Below are positions 51,378-60,911 of a DNA stretch of 64,000 nucleotides, in pieces. The stretch is from Planctomycetota bacterium (GTDB lineage Bacteria > Planctomycetota > UBA8742 > UBA2392): assembly GCA_019912315.1 (NCBI GenBank), contig JAIOJA010000042.1, positions 124,001 through 188,000 of the forward strand, in the 5' to 3' direction. How positions within the stretch are numbered: the first letter of the stretch is position 1; the number at the start of each line of letters is the position of its first letter. The position numbers were made by a program, and so were the translations under genes. The notes under the pieces were generated by a model that saw only the letters and a list, made by a program, of their open reading frames with translations, did not search any database and was not told the DNA's origin.

Positions 51378-53687
51378 ATGGTTGCAGCGCCCACAACGAC
51401 AACGCCTCGCTGCCCACGATGCCGAAGCAAGCTGGCATACGAGGGGCGCCTGTGCCATGTCTGCATTGCACCGGCGACCTTTGCCCTTCGTGACGGCAAG
51501 ATACGTGAAATCGACGGCTATGAGCGCCCGGAGCAGGTCCGCCTCCCCAGGTTCGCACAGCCCGCGGCAATCCGCGGCAAGGCGTTCCGCAAGCCACGCC
51601 ATGAGCGCACGATCGCGGTTGTCCGCACAGTCGGGCGCTGGACCTGGAACAGCCTGGGCGTCGCGGCCTGTGTGCATGTGCTGGCCGTAGTGATCGCGCT
51701 TTTCATGTCCGGCAAAGTCGAAGAGGTCGTCAAGTACATCCAGCGCGTTGACATCGACCAGCAGGTCGCCGCCGCACCGGTCCCTGCGGCAGAACCTGAC
51801 GAAATGGAAATTCCGGACATCAACCCCAACGACGACGAAATGGTGGTTCCGGATCAGGTGCTGAACGATCCGGACGCGTTTGCCGGTGACCCGGACTTCG
51901 AAGCCCCGCCAGAAGAAATTTTCGCACCCGAGCCGCAAGTGGCGCCGCCCGCGCCCCTGCCGCCGAAGTCGCATTCGTTCCTGCGCCCCCGCGCCGATCA
52001 GGGTCTGGGCGGCGGGCAGCCCGCGCCAAGCATGAACAACCCCGCGGGCTCCGGTCTGTTCAAGAACCGCAACGGCAACAGTAAGGCGGCTGCCATCAAG
52101 GAACACGGCGGCGGGACGGACACCGAAGACGCAGTGAACCTCGGGCTGGCATATCTTGCAAAGCAGCAGAACTCGGATGGAAGCTGGGATCCAAGCGAAG
52201 GCTTTCCCAGCCGGCGCGACGCGCCCTGGTACGCGAGTGACTATCGCGGCGCATTGACCGCATTGTGCACACTGCCGTTTCTCGCCGCGGGTAATTCCCC
52301 GTCGGAGGGGCATTACCGCAAGAACGTCGACCGCGCCATAAAGTGGCTGATTAAGCAGCAATCCAGCGACGGCTGCGTCGCATACAACAACGGCACACAG
52401 ATGTACACGCACACGGTTGCGACGCTGGCTCTGTGCGAAGCATTCGGCCTGTGCGGCGATGACAAGATTGGCGACGCCGCTGAGCGCGCGGTGCGTTTTC
52501 TGGAGCGCAGCCAGGGAGTGGGCGGCGGTTGGGATTACCGCGGCTATATCACGAGCAGCGCAAGCCGCCTTGAGCGCAACGATCTTTCCATCTCCGGCTG
52601 GGGCGTACTGGCACTCAAGAGCGCGAAGGCCGTCGGCATCACCGTCAGTGAGCGAACGTGGGACGCAATGGTCGGGCTCTATGACCGCCACAGCCTGGAC
52701 AGCGGAGAAACCTACTACGCTGACCGCAATCACGGCGAGCTTTCACCGACTCGCAAAGGTATTGGCATGGTCGGCGTCGGGTTGACGGCCCGTGTGGTGC
52801 TTGACCGCGACAAGTTCGAAACGCGTAACATCGCAGCCGAGCGCCTGTTGTTGAAAGAGACTCCGGACTACGAGCGCTTCTTTGACCCGACTCGCGGCGC
52901 CGGTGACCCGAATTTCAACACGTTCTATGGCTGGTACTACAGCACGCTCGGCATGTTCCTGATGAACAACGGGCGCGGTCCCGCCTGGGAAAAATGGAAC
53001 ACGGCGCTCAAGTCAGCCTTGCTCGACAATCAGGTTCTCAGTGGCTCGCGCAAGGGATCCTGGCGCAACGACGACTCCTGGATTGGCCCGCTGATGGGTG
53101 ACCTGTACAGCACGGCGTGCGGCGTGCTGTGCCTAGAGGTGTACTACCGCTACAACCCGATGCACCAGCCTGAGGACGACATCCGCGAGCGCAAACCCCG
53201 ACGTAGTGACCCGCCGTCAACGCCGGAAGTTGCGACCGAGCCCGAGGCGCCGAAGAACGGCGTTGTGATCGACGGCGAAACGCTTGACCTGGACAAGCCC
53301 GGGCACCGCAGCAAGTACCTGCGCTATCTCGCGCGCGACAACGGGGTCGGCGCGGTGCCGGACCTGCTGGCGCACCTCGATGATGAATCGGCCAGTGTCC
53401 GCAGCACGGCGCTCTATGAGCTTGGCAAGCTCAAGGCCAAGGATGCGGTATCGCCCGTGCAACGCATGTTGAACCAGCCCGAACACGCGACGATCCGTTT
53501 GACCGTCGTGGATACACTGGGACGCCTTGGTGATCGCTCGGTAAGTTCGTCTTTGATCCGTCTGCTGCGGGACCCGGACGAATCCCTCCAGAACGCCGCC
53601 CAGACGGCTCTATCTCGCCTTGCTGATGGCAAAGACTTCGGCACCAACACCCGTGCCTGGGAAGACTGGTTCGCCCGGAATTCGTAG
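51378..53687 (+). CDS. Zinc-ribbon, TM, cyclase-repeat and HEAT-repeat protein
   Basis: Unusual 769-residue multi-domain protein. Residues 12-29 form a CxxC-x10-CxxC zinc ribbon (C12, C15, C26, C29). A single transmembrane helix lies at about 92-112 (SLGVAACVHVLAVVIALF). A Pro/Asp/Glu-rich linker follows. From about 245 to 600 there is a prenyltransferase/squalene-oxidase-type alpha-barrel (LGLAYLAKQQNSDGSWD, AIKWLIKQQSSDGCVAY, AVRFLERSQGVGGGWDYRG). From about 640 there are HEAT-like repeats (DLLAHLDDESASVRSTALYEL, SLIRLLRDPDESLQNAAQTAL). The cytosolic zinc ribbon and outer barrel suggest a membrane-spanning sensor or scaffold. Cyclase catalytic motifs are not evident. The ATG at 51378 has GGAG nine bases upstream. 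The GTG at 51342 is less likely. Confidence 0.82.
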   Translation: MVAAPTTTTPRCPRCRSKLAYEGRLCHVCIAPATFALRDGKIREIDGYERPEQVRLPRFAQPAAIRGKAFRKPRHERTIAVVRTVGRWTWNSLGVAACVHVLAVVIALFMSGKVEEVVKYIQRVDIDQQVAAAPVPAAEPDEMEIPDINPNDDEMVVPDQVLNDPDAFAGDPDFEAPPEEIFAPEPQVAPPAPLPPKSHSFLRPRADQGLGGGQPAPSMNNPAGSGLFKNRNGNSKAAAIKEHGGGTDTEDAVNLGLAYLAKQQNSDGSWDPSEGFPSRRDAPWYASDYRGALTALCTLPFLAAGNSPSEGHYRKNVDRAIKWLIKQQSSDGCVAYNNGTQMYTHTVATLALCEAFGLCGDDKIGDAAERAVRFLERSQGVGGGWDYRGYITSSASRLERNDLSISGWGVLALKSAKAVGITVSERTWDAMVGLYDRHSLDSGETYYADRNHGELSPTRKGIGMVGVGLTARVVLDRDKFETRNIAAERLLLKETPDYERFFDPTRGAGDPNFNTFYGWYYSTLGMFLMNNGRGPAWEKWNTALKSALLDNQVLSGSRKGSWRNDDSWIGPLMGDLYSTACGVLCLEVYYRYNPMHQPEDDIRERKPRRSDPPSTPEVATEPEAPKNGVVIDGETLDLDKPGHRSKYLRYLARDNGVGAVPDLLAHLDDESASVRSTALYELGKLKAKDAVSPVQRMLNQPEHATIRLTVVDTLGRLGDRSVSSSLIRLLRDPDESLQNAAQTALSRLADGKDFGTNTRAWEDWFARNS

Positions 53688-53713
53688 GTTCCAAGCGTTC
53701 CTGTGTGTCCCAC

Positions 53714-55690
53714 CTATCCCAGGTGTTTACACAGCCAACTAAACACCTCGCCGTACCAGTGGATGCTGTTCTGTGGTTTCAGAATCCAGTGGTTCTCGTC
53801 CGGGTAGACCACGAGGCGCGCTTCGCGCTTCTGGGCATGGTAGGCGTTGTAGGTCTGCAACCCCTGCGTGTACGGAACGCGATAGTCCAACTCGCCGTGG
53901 ATCACCAGCATGGGCGTCCTGAAGCCCTTGCTGTGACGCATGGGGTTGTAGCGGTCCAGCCCCGGCTGGTCGCCCCAGGGCTCGCCGCCAAGGGCCTTCT
54001 CGCGCCCCGGCGTCACGTCGCGGGCATACTGAGCCTGCAGGTCACTGACGCCCGCGTGATTCACAAGACACTTGAAACGATCAGTCTTGGCGGCGATCCA
54101 CGACGCCATGTAGCCGCCGTAGCTGCCGCCGGCACAGCCCATTCGGTCGGCATCGGCAAGCCCCCGCTCGATCAGGTAATCTGTCGCCGCCATGATGTCC
54201 TGAAAAGGCTTCTCGCCCCACTCCCCCATGATGCAGCGAGCGAACTCGTTGCCCCAGCCGGTACTGCCATGAAAATTGACCATGGCTACGAGCCAGCCCT
54301 GCGCCGCGAACGCCTGCGCACACCAGCGCCAGTGCCACTGGTCCCCGAAGGTCCCGTGCGGGCCGCCATGAATCAGGTGCACGAGGGGCAGGTTCTTGCG
54401 TTCTCTTCCCACAGGGTACAACAGCCACATCTGCACACTGTCGCCGTTTGCGCCCTTGAAGTAGTGCTCCTCGGGTTGCGCCAATGCAACATCCGCCAGC
54501 ACCGGGCGTGTGAATTCCGAGCGCTGCGTCTCGTTGCTGCCGTCGAGCTTCAGTGTGATGACTTCGGGCGGGCTGCAGTGGCTCTGCTTCGTCGTGAAGA
54601 TTGTACCGCCTGCGACCTTGAGCCCGCTGTACCAGGCGCCGCGTGCAATCTGTTCCGGTTGCACCTCGCCCGGCGATGCGAGCCCCCGTGCGAGATCCAG
54701 CGTATAGATGGCGTTCGCGCCGCGGTCTTCAGCAATGCACGCGACCGTGCCGGCGCTTATGAACTCCCAGCCTTCCGCTGAGTGGTCCCACGCTTCTGTC
54801 AGCACTATGTGCCTGCCCGTTGCCACATGGTGCGCGACAAGCCGGGTTTTGTCGGCGTAGAAGCCTTCTTCGCTCTGCATCCCATGCAGGATGTACTCCC
54901 CGTCCGGCGAATAGCGGGGGCGGGTGGCATGGCTGGTGGTCCACTCGCTGATCAACACGGGCTCTCCACCGTTGAGGCTTTGTCGGTACACGCCGTTAAT
55001 CAGGTCATGGTACGGACGCTCGCTGCGCACGCAGGTGAAGGCAATCTCGGATCCGTCTGGTGCAATGTCCCAACTTCCCACGGGGTCCATGAGTGGAAGA
55101 AAACGATTTAGCGTCGGCGTAAGGTCACGCAATTCGCCCGTACTGACATTCACAAGAAAGAAGTGTTGAAACGGCTCCTCGCAGACCCAGCGATCCCAGT
55201 AGCGATAGAAGCGATTGTCCGTGACGCGGGCCTTGAGCTTGCTGTCCTTGCGGCGTTTAGCCTCCGCTTCGGTTTCATCAAGCGACCAGTGCCCCTCGTA
55301 CACGGGCGACAAAAACGCAATGTGCCTGCCGTCGGGCATCCAGCGTGGGTCACTGACACCGAGCGGCATTCCGGTCAGGCGCTCGGGATCACCGCCACAG
55401 AGGTCCATGACGTAAAGCTGGTTCTTCTCGGCCCCGGTGTCTTTGCCCGCCGGGGCTTTGCGCACGAACGCGAGGTATCGGTCGTCGGGACTCCACACCG
55501 GCTGGCTCGCGGACACGCCGCTGCTGATCGCGCGAAACCCACCGTCATCGAGCCACAAACGCGTGAGCCCTTCGTTCTTGTCCACGTCGAAGCAGGTTAC
55601 CGGCACGACAAAGCGCGCGCCCTTGCTGTCAGGAATCGGATTGCCAACTCGTGGCAGGCTCCATAGCAACTCCGGTGACATTGTCTTCAC
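53714..55690 (-). CDS. S9 family prolyl oligopeptidase-like serine peptidase
   Basis: Two-domain peptidase of 658 residues. The N-terminal propeller (SGVSASQPVWSPDDRYLAFV, GDPERLTGMPLGVSDPRWMPDG) covers a C-terminal alpha/beta hydrolase. The catalytic triad can be seen: Ser near 523 in CAGGSYGGYMASW, Asp near 601 in VIHGELDYRVPY, and His near 634 in DENHWI. HLIHGGPHGTFGDQW is also family-like. It would cleave short peptides, as acylaminoacyl or dipeptidyl peptidases do. No signal peptide is visible, so it is cytoplasmic. The GTG at 55690 is taken as the start (MKTMSPELLW) because GGGAG lies six bases before it. An ATG at 55681 follows. It is convergent with the HEAT-repeat gene, 26 bp apart. 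Confidence 0.9.
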   Translation of the reverse strand: MKTMSPELLWSLPRVGNPIPDSKGARFVVPVTCFDVDKNEGLTRLWLDDGGFRAISSGVSASQPVWSPDDRYLAFVRKAPAGKDTGAEKNQLYVMDLCGGDPERLTGMPLGVSDPRWMPDGRHIAFLSPVYEGHWSLDETEAEAKRRKDSKLKARVTDNRFYRYWDRWVCEEPFQHFFLVNVSTGELRDLTPTLNRFLPLMDPVGSWDIAPDGSEIAFTCVRSERPYHDLINGVYRQSLNGGEPVLISEWTTSHATRPRYSPDGEYILHGMQSEEGFYADKTRLVAHHVATGRHIVLTEAWDHSAEGWEFISAGTVACIAEDRGANAIYTLDLARGLASPGEVQPEQIARGAWYSGLKVAGGTIFTTKQSHCSPPEVITLKLDGSNETQRSEFTRPVLADVALAQPEEHYFKGANGDSVQMWLLYPVGRERKNLPLVHLIHGGPHGTFGDQWHWRWCAQAFAAQGWLVAMVNFHGSTGWGNEFARCIMGEWGEKPFQDIMAATDYLIERGLADADRMGCAGGSYGGYMASWIAAKTDRFKCLVNHAGVSDLQAQYARDVTPGREKALGGEPWGDQPGLDRYNPMRHSKGFRTPMLVIHGELDYRVPYTQGLQTYNAYHAQKREARLVVYPDENHWILKPQNSIHWYGEVFSWLCKHLG

Positions 55691-55696
55691 GGCAAA

Positions 55697-55701
55697 CTCC
55701 C
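55697..55701 (-). promoter_or_regulatory. Ribosome binding site deciding a GTG start
   Basis: GGGAG six bases before the GTG at 55690, and too far (15 bases) from the ATG at 55681. It favours the GTG start for the S9 peptidase. Confidence 0.65.
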
Positions 55702-55752
55702 TGCTGTGAAGGTAACGCGCACGGGTTTGGTGTCCATCCCCGGAAACGCGTA

Positions 55753-55776
55753 ACGCCCGGGCCGAAGCCCGGGCGT
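55753..55776 (-). terminator. Terminator-like hairpin
   Basis: Perfect 10-bp stem ACGCCCGGGC with a CGAA tetraloop, 20 bp after the OmpA-type gene and before the S9 peptidase gene. It would separate the two minus-strand units. Confidence 0.75.
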
Positions 55777-55796
55777 CCGTAGTGTTTTCGCGATAG

Positions 55797-56558
55797 CTAC
55801 TTCTGAACCTGCGCCTGCCCCGGCAACGCACCGATGCTGAGCGCGTTCGGGTCGCCGAGATACACTTCGACGCGGCGATTGCGCTGCTTGTCCTTGGCGC
55901 TGTTACCCGCATTCAGGGGCCAGTATTCGCCGAAGCCGGCGACGAAGATGCGATCCTTGGGCACACCGGCACTGACCAGGAAGTCGCGCACGGCCATGGC
56001 CCGCATGGTGCTGAGGTGGATGTTGTCCTGGATGCCCTTGGCCTTGAGCTTCTTCACCGGGTCGTTGTCAGTGTGGCCGTCCACGCGAATGAACAGGTTG
56101 GGATCGGTCTTGACCTTGCCGGACACGATCTTGGCCAGCTCACTGAGCTTGCTCTTGGTACCGTCTGTCAGGTCCCAGGATCCGCTCTTGAACAGGACGC
56201 CGCTGTCGTCCATGCGCACGCCAACAGCGCCGCCAGACTGAACGTACTCCCACTCGCTGCCGCTGTTGCGCAGCCCGTCGCCCCAGATTTCCTGCATGCG
56301 CTTGACCAGGTCGTCCTCGCTGATGGCCGGACCCTGGTTCTTGCGCAGTTCCTCAATGGCGGCGAGATGCTTTTCGCGATCTGTTTTCAGGTTGGAAACG
56401 AGTCCCTCAAGGCGGGCGTTTTCAGCCGCGATGGCGCGGTTAGCCTCCTGCTCGGTTTCGAGGTGCTTCTGCACGCGATCGAACTCTTCCATTGAGACGC
56501 AGCCGGTAAGCAGCGGGAAGGCTGCGACAACTGCAAGAGACATCAGAATCTTTTTCAT
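55797..56558 (-). CDS. OmpA family peptidoglycan-binding lipoprotein
   Basis: A 253-residue outer-envelope lipoprotein. The signal peptide MKKILMSLAVVAAFPLLTGC ends in a clear lipobox (LLTGC). A coiled-coil region follows (FDRVQKHLETEQEANRAIAAE, ARLEGLVSNLK). The C-terminal OmpA/MotB-like domain has FIRVDGHTDNDPVKK, STMRAMAVRDFLVSAGVP and FGEYWPLNAGNSAKDKQRNR before RRVEVYLG. It would tether the envelope to peptidoglycan. The ATG at 56558 has GGAG six bases upstream. The longer frame to 56615 lacks a ribosome site. Confidence 0.92.
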   Translation of the reverse strand: MKKILMSLAVVAAFPLLTGCVSMEEFDRVQKHLETEQEANRAIAAENARLEGLVSNLKTDREKHLAAIEELRKNQGPAISEDDLVKRMQEIWGDGLRNSGSEWEYVQSGGAVGVRMDDSGVLFKSGSWDLTDGTKSKLSELAKIVSGKVKTDPNLFIRVDGHTDNDPVKKLKAKGIQDNIHLSTMRAMAVRDFLVSAGVPKDRIFVAGFGEYWPLNAGNSAKDKQRNRRVEVYLGDPNALSIGALPGQAQVQK

Positions 56559-56675
56559 GGCTACTCCAGGCGAGTTAGGAAGCAAAATTGGTGTGTTCAG
56601 GCGCGCGGGGCGCACCGGGACCTTGATCGGCAGGCGCGCTCATGGACATGCAGAAAAAAGGAGAAATTCGCCGCG

Positions 56676-57593
56676 TCAGTCTTCTTCGGCGTGCCGAACG
56701 CGTTCGCGCGCTTCGCGCTCACGGGCGGCATCTTCGACAGCGCGGGCTTTGACTTCTTCGCGGATCACCTTGGCCAGCTCGGAAAGCTTGCCCTTAAGCA
56801 GCGCGTCGTCTGAAGCCTCGCGCAACGCATCCGCGAGGCTCGCGTCGGCATCGGTGAACGCACGCGGATAGTCCGTCTGCAAGGCCAGCAGGTCGTCGGC
56901 CCCCTGCCGCTTCACGCCCTTGTCGGCGCCTCTGCGAACGTGGCGGAACTTCAGGCTTTTTACCCGTGCCTCGACCATTCCCTGGAAGGCCAGTTCCAGG
57001 TCTTTGCGGGTCTGATCGATCAGGCGGTTCAGCCCGTCCTTGCGGGCCCGGATCAGCGCATCGAACCGCTCTTCTGTAATGCTCGCCCCCCGATCCCGGG
57101 CGACGAACATGAGCTCAACGGCCGCGTTCTGGGCCGGGTAGCCCCCCAGCTCGACGTGGTCGGTCAGCAGTTTGTAGAAGGCCTCCGTGCGCTCGTCGCC
57201 TTGCTCCTGGGCCTCAAGCGCAATGAATGCACGAGCGACCTTCAGTTTGTCGCGCTCTTCGGCGTCGCCCTGCGGTGTAAAGACGGGTTTTCCAACCAGG
57301 CTGAAAGTCTCGTCTGTAACGGACTTCAGCGCGTACAGACCACGCGCCGCCTCCTGGGGCAGTAGTGCAGCGTCCGTATAGAGGAAGGAGATGTTCTGTT
57401 TTTCGTCGCCGTGCAACGTGTTCTCGACCGTGACTTCCACCCGGAACGAATTGCCTACGCGGGTTCGCGTCGCGCTGGCGACGCCCTGCACGATCAAATC
57501 CGACTTCGCCAGGATCACCCGCCCGAAATTACTTTCGTACTCCGCGGCAAGCGGCGCAGCCAACAGGCAAACCAGCAGAATCAACCACGGCAT
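56676..57593 (-). CDS. Secreted protein of unknown function
   Basis: Not recognised. The 305-residue product is exported (MPWLILLVCLLAAPLAAEY). An all-beta N-terminal part (SDLIVQGVASATRTRVG, FRVEVTVENTLHGDEKQNIS) resembles immunoglobulin-like or cell-surface folds. The rest is helical and strongly charged, ending in a Glu/Arg-rich coiled-coil-like tail (EEVKARAVEDAAREREARER). The ATG at 57593 overlaps the M16 protease stop by one base (TGATG). A GTG at 57596 is the alternative. The coupling to the protease gene suggests related work in the envelope, but this is inferred. Confidence 0.7.
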   Translation of the reverse strand: MPWLILLVCLLAAPLAAEYESNFGRVILAKSDLIVQGVASATRTRVGNSFRVEVTVENTLHGDEKQNISFLYTDAALLPQEAARGLYALKSVTDETFSLVGKPVFTPQGDAEERDKLKVARAFIALEAQEQGDERTEAFYKLLTDHVELGGYPAQNAAVELMFVARDRGASITEERFDALIRARKDGLNRLIDQTRKDLELAFQGMVEARVKSLKFRHVRRGADKGVKRQGADDLLALQTDYPRAFTDADASLADALREASDDALLKGKLSELAKVIREEVKARAVEDAAREREARERVRHAEED

Positions 57594-60322
57594 CACTCGC
57601 CCTCAGGGGCCTCGGGCAACGGGGTGATTTTGGTGACAGGCCCGGCCAGCACTTCGACCATCTGCTCCGGCACCAGGTACTTCGACGCAACGCGCTGGAT
57701 GTCTTCCTTCGTAACGTCGTCCACGGCGTTGGCGTACTTTACCAGATAATCGAAGCCGAGGTTGTAGCGTTGCATTTCAATCAACATGCCCGCAAGTTGC
57801 CCCGTGGTCTCGATGCCAAAGACGAAACTGCCCTTGAGGTAATCCTTGGCGTCAATCAGTTCCTGGTCGCTGACGGATTCCGTGCGGATTTGCTCAATCA
57901 GCTCGTACATCGTGGCGAGGGCCAACTCGACGTTTTCGGCCCGAGTGCCGATGTATCCAAGGAAGGCACCCTTGTAGATGCCGCTGCCACCGGTGATGTT
58001 TGCGTAAGTGCTGTATGCCAGCCCAAGCTCGTCACGAAGCTTTCCGCTGAAACGGTCGGTGAAGCCTGGCGAGGTGCCGAGGATATTGTCCATTACCAGC
58101 AGCGCGTAGTAATCTGGATTGTCTCGGGTGATACCCAGCGTCTGGAGGCGTACGACGACCTGGTCCTTCTGCGGATAGTCAATCAGGATGCGCTTGCGTT
58201 TGGGATCGATCCTGGTCGCATCAAAATTCTTTATGCTGAAAACCTGCTCGCCTTCCAGCTTGTCGGGACGCTTCAGATCGAACTCGGGGAACTCGAGTGG
58301 CGTCTGCGGGCGCTTCCACTCCTTGAATTGCATCTCAATACGCTTCAGCATTTCGCTGCTTTCGAAGTCCCCCACCGCGGCCAGGATGCAGTTGTCTGGG
58401 CGGAAGTAGCGCTGGTGCCAGCCTTGCAGATCTTCGCGCTTGAATGCGCTCACGCTGGCGGGAGTGCCTTCGCCGGAACGTCCCAACGGGTTCGCCGGCC
58501 CGTACAGCGCGGCCGCCGCCGCGGCCCGTGCGAACCACGATGTCTCATTGCGCGCGGCCTCGATGCCTGCAAGCGTTTGCTGCTTGGCCAGCTCGACTTC
58601 GTCCGCCGGGAAGGTTGGGTGTACAAGCACCTGCGAAAGCATGTTCAGCCCGATATCCGTGTGTTCGGCCAGAACACGAACGCCGACACCGCCGTCACTG
58701 GTGCTGAGGTTCGCACCGATGCCCTGCATGGTTTCGGCGATCTGCTGCTTTGAGAAATCGCGTGTGCCGGCGTCAAGCAGGCTGCCGGTCAGGCTCGACA
58801 GCCCGTGCTCGGACGGCGCCTCGCCAGAGCGCCCGGCGCGCACGGACGCCTGCACGGACACGACGGGCAGACCCGGGCGTTCCAGCAGCAGCACGGTCAT
58901 CCCGTTGGAAAGCACGTGGCGCTGGACGTCCAGAGCCTTCGGCTTCGGCTCCTCACCTCGGGGCACCGTCGACGTTTCCGCGGACTCTGGCATGAGCCAG
59001 CCAGTAACGGCGCGCTCTCCCTTCAGGTATTGCCCCGCGACACGCTGCACGTCGCTTGCGGTGACGGCGCGAATCAGGTCCGGATACTCGAGCGCGTGTC
59101 TCCAGCCGCCGTACACCGTTTCGCTGTTTCCCAGGCTTTGCGCGAGGTCACTGGCGCTTTCCTGTGAAAACACGAGATCAGAAAGGAAGCGGTTCTTCGT
59201 GCGCGTGAGCTCGTCTGCCGTGATGCCTTCATCAACGACGGTCTTGATCACGCCCTCAAGCGCCGCGCTGAACTGCTCGCGCTCAACACCCGGCGTAAGC
59301 TGTGCCCAGGTCCAGAACGAGCCCGCCAGAATCTGATCGCTGTTGCCCGCCGCCACAGCGGTCGCCAGGCGCTGCTTCTCGACCAGCTCACGATAAAAAC
59401 GGCTGGTGACTCCGTTACCCATGATCATGCCAAGCACATCCAGCGCCGCGGCATCCTTGTGCCCGGCCTGCACGCCGAGGTACTGACGCCCAAACTCGAT
59501 GAGATCGGCTTCGCTGCGGACCTCAACAGTCCGCGGACCCTTGAAGTTGATCGCGGCGGACTCAGGGCGCTGCAGTTCAGGGCCACGCGGAATGTCTCCG
59601 AAATGCGCCTTGATACTCGCCAGGGCTTCTTCGGAAGAGATGTCCCCCACCATCACGATTGTCGCGTGATTCGGGTGATAGTGGGCGTCATAGAACAAGC
59701 GCATGTCGCGACGCGAGATGTCTTCCACATCTTGCGGCCAGCCGAGTACCGGGTGCGAATAGGGATGTGCCGGGCCAAACAACTGGCCGCTCATTCGCTC
59801 CCAGAGCTGACTGGAAGGGTCATCGGCACTGATATCGGACTCGCTCTGCACGACCTTTTTCTCGGCGTCGAACTCCGCCAGATCAAGGGTCAGGTGACGC
59901 ATACGGTCCGACTCGATTTTCAGCCCTTCCTTGTAGCGGCTCTTGGGCAGATCAAAGAAGTACCCCGTGTAGTCGTTGCTGGTGAAGGCGTTGTTGCTGC
60001 CGCCGTTGCGCACGGTTACCTTGTCAACCTCGCCGACCTTGTAGTTGCGACTGCCCTTGAACATCATGTGTTCCAGGAAGTGCGCCATGCCGGTCTGCCC
60101 GGGTACTTCGTCCATGCTGCCGACCTTGTACCAGATGAACGTGGAGACAAGCGGCACGCCGGGGCGGTTTACAACTACCAGCTTGAGTCCGTTCTCGAGC
60201 ACGTGCTCATGCACATCGAGGGCCCGTGCCTTAGGCGGCGCTTCCTGGCTGTGCAGGGTGCAGGCAATCACAGCGGCAGCCACGAAAGTAAACAAAACGG
60301 CTCGAATCAGGTTGGTGCGCAC
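57593..60322 (-). CDS. M16 family zinc metalloprotease, two-domain
   Basis: Tandem M16 protein of 909 residues (pitrilysin/PqqL-like). The first half has the inverted zinc motif HFLEH at 81-85 and looks catalytic (GMAHFLEHMMFKGSRNYKVG, NAFTSNDYTGYFFDL). The second half, from about 450, keeps the fold (NGMTVLLLERPGLPVVSVQ) but lacks HxxEH at the matching place (HGLSSLTGSLLDAG), so it is the inactive partner half. The signal peptide ends VIACTLH, a possible lipobox. The start is the GTG at 60322, with GGGAG six bases upstream. The open frame to 60397 runs through a hairpin and is rejected. It would degrade peptides in the periplasm. Confidence 0.92.
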   Translation of the reverse strand: MRTNLIRAVLFTFVAAAVIACTLHSQEAPPKARALDVHEHVLENGLKLVVVNRPGVPLVSTFIWYKVGSMDEVPGQTGMAHFLEHMMFKGSRNYKVGEVDKVTVRNGGSNNAFTSNDYTGYFFDLPKSRYKEGLKIESDRMRHLTLDLAEFDAEKKVVQSESDISADDPSSQLWERMSGQLFGPAHPYSHPVLGWPQDVEDISRRDMRLFYDAHYHPNHATIVMVGDISSEEALASIKAHFGDIPRGPELQRPESAAINFKGPRTVEVRSEADLIEFGRQYLGVQAGHKDAAALDVLGMIMGNGVTSRFYRELVEKQRLATAVAAGNSDQILAGSFWTWAQLTPGVEREQFSAALEGVIKTVVDEGITADELTRTKNRFLSDLVFSQESASDLAQSLGNSETVYGGWRHALEYPDLIRAVTASDVQRVAGQYLKGERAVTGWLMPESAETSTVPRGEEPKPKALDVQRHVLSNGMTVLLLERPGLPVVSVQASVRAGRSGEAPSEHGLSSLTGSLLDAGTRDFSKQQIAETMQGIGANLSTSDGGVGVRVLAEHTDIGLNMLSQVLVHPTFPADEVELAKQQTLAGIEAARNETSWFARAAAAAALYGPANPLGRSGEGTPASVSAFKREDLQGWHQRYFRPDNCILAAVGDFESSEMLKRIEMQFKEWKRPQTPLEFPEFDLKRPDKLEGEQVFSIKNFDATRIDPKRKRILIDYPQKDQVVVRLQTLGITRDNPDYYALLVMDNILGTSPGFTDRFSGKLRDELGLAYSTYANITGGSGIYKGAFLGYIGTRAENVELALATMYELIEQIRTESVSDQELIDAKDYLKGSFVFGIETTGQLAGMLIEMQRYNLGFDYLVKYANAVDDVTKEDIQRVASKYLVPEQMVEVLAGPVTKITPLPEAPEGE

Positions 60323-60328
60323 AGGGCT

Positions 60329-60333
60329 CTCCC
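60329..60333 (-). promoter_or_regulatory. Ribosome binding site deciding a GTG start
   Basis: GGGAG six bases before the GTG at 60322, just ahead of the M16 protease signal peptide. Confidence 0.7.
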
Positions 60334-60340
60334 ACAGAAA

Positions 60341-60364
60341 CGGGCGCCTTTGAGCAGGCGCCCG
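60341..60364 (-). terminator. Terminator-like hairpin
   Basis: Perfect 9-bp stem CGGGCGCCT with loop TTGAGC, between the small lipoprotein gene and the M16 protease start. It may weaken read-through rather than fully stop it. Confidence 0.6.
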
Positions 60365-60406
60365 CATGATGCTCATACGCATGAATCCTCTCCGCACGGA
60401 GGGAAT

Positions 60407-60844
60407 TTAGTCATCCACGTCAAAACGGTCATGTGGCAACTCGCGTTCGAGCTCAAAGTCCACTTCGACGCCTTCCGCGCTCGGCATTGCAGACACCCAG
60501 CGAATCGCCGGCATGAACCCCGGTGCGGAAACTCGAAACAGTTCCGGCTTGCCGGTCGCCTCAATCACAACCTGTTCGGTGGGCGTGTTGCCGACCGCGA
60601 CCCAAATGCCGTCGTCGTTGTACCACTCAACCAGTGCTCCGGCCGGATTGCTGCGGATGACGGCGCCGGCCTTGGGCGTCTTGTAGTCATAGTAGTTGCG
60701 AGCCTGCATTTCGGCATGGAGTTCGACTTCGTGGCGCGGGTTGAAGCCGACTTCGCCGACCTGGGCCTGGCGTTCCTGTGCGGCACAGCCGACCAGCATT
60801 ACCGCAAGCAGACACAGGGGCACGATTGAGCGCGCGAATGCCAT
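60407..60844 (-). CDS. Small lipoprotein, PEGA-like
   Basis: A 145-residue lipoprotein with signal peptide MAFARSIVPLCLLAVMLVGC (lipobox MLVGC). After a short linker it has a beta-rich domain (GAVIRSNPAGALVEWYNDDG, TEQVVIEATGKPELFRVSAP). It resembles PEGA-type sugar-binding or surface repeats, though the PEGA motif itself is not clear. Function is unknown. The gene stands upstream of the M16 protease in the same direction, with a hairpin between them. Confidence 0.75.
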   Translation of the reverse strand: MAFARSIVPLCLLAVMLVGCAAQERQAQVGEVGFNPRHEVELHAEMQARNYYDYKTPKAGAVIRSNPAGALVEWYNDDGIWVAVGNTPTEQVVIEATGKPELFRVSAPGFMPAIRWVSAMPSAEGVEVDFELERELPHDRFDVDD

Positions 60845-60911
60845 GGCAAATTTCCTGTTGTGTTACGGGGGTAGAAGAGCAGCATAGCTGCGGGACGCGC
60901 CGTGTAAACGT

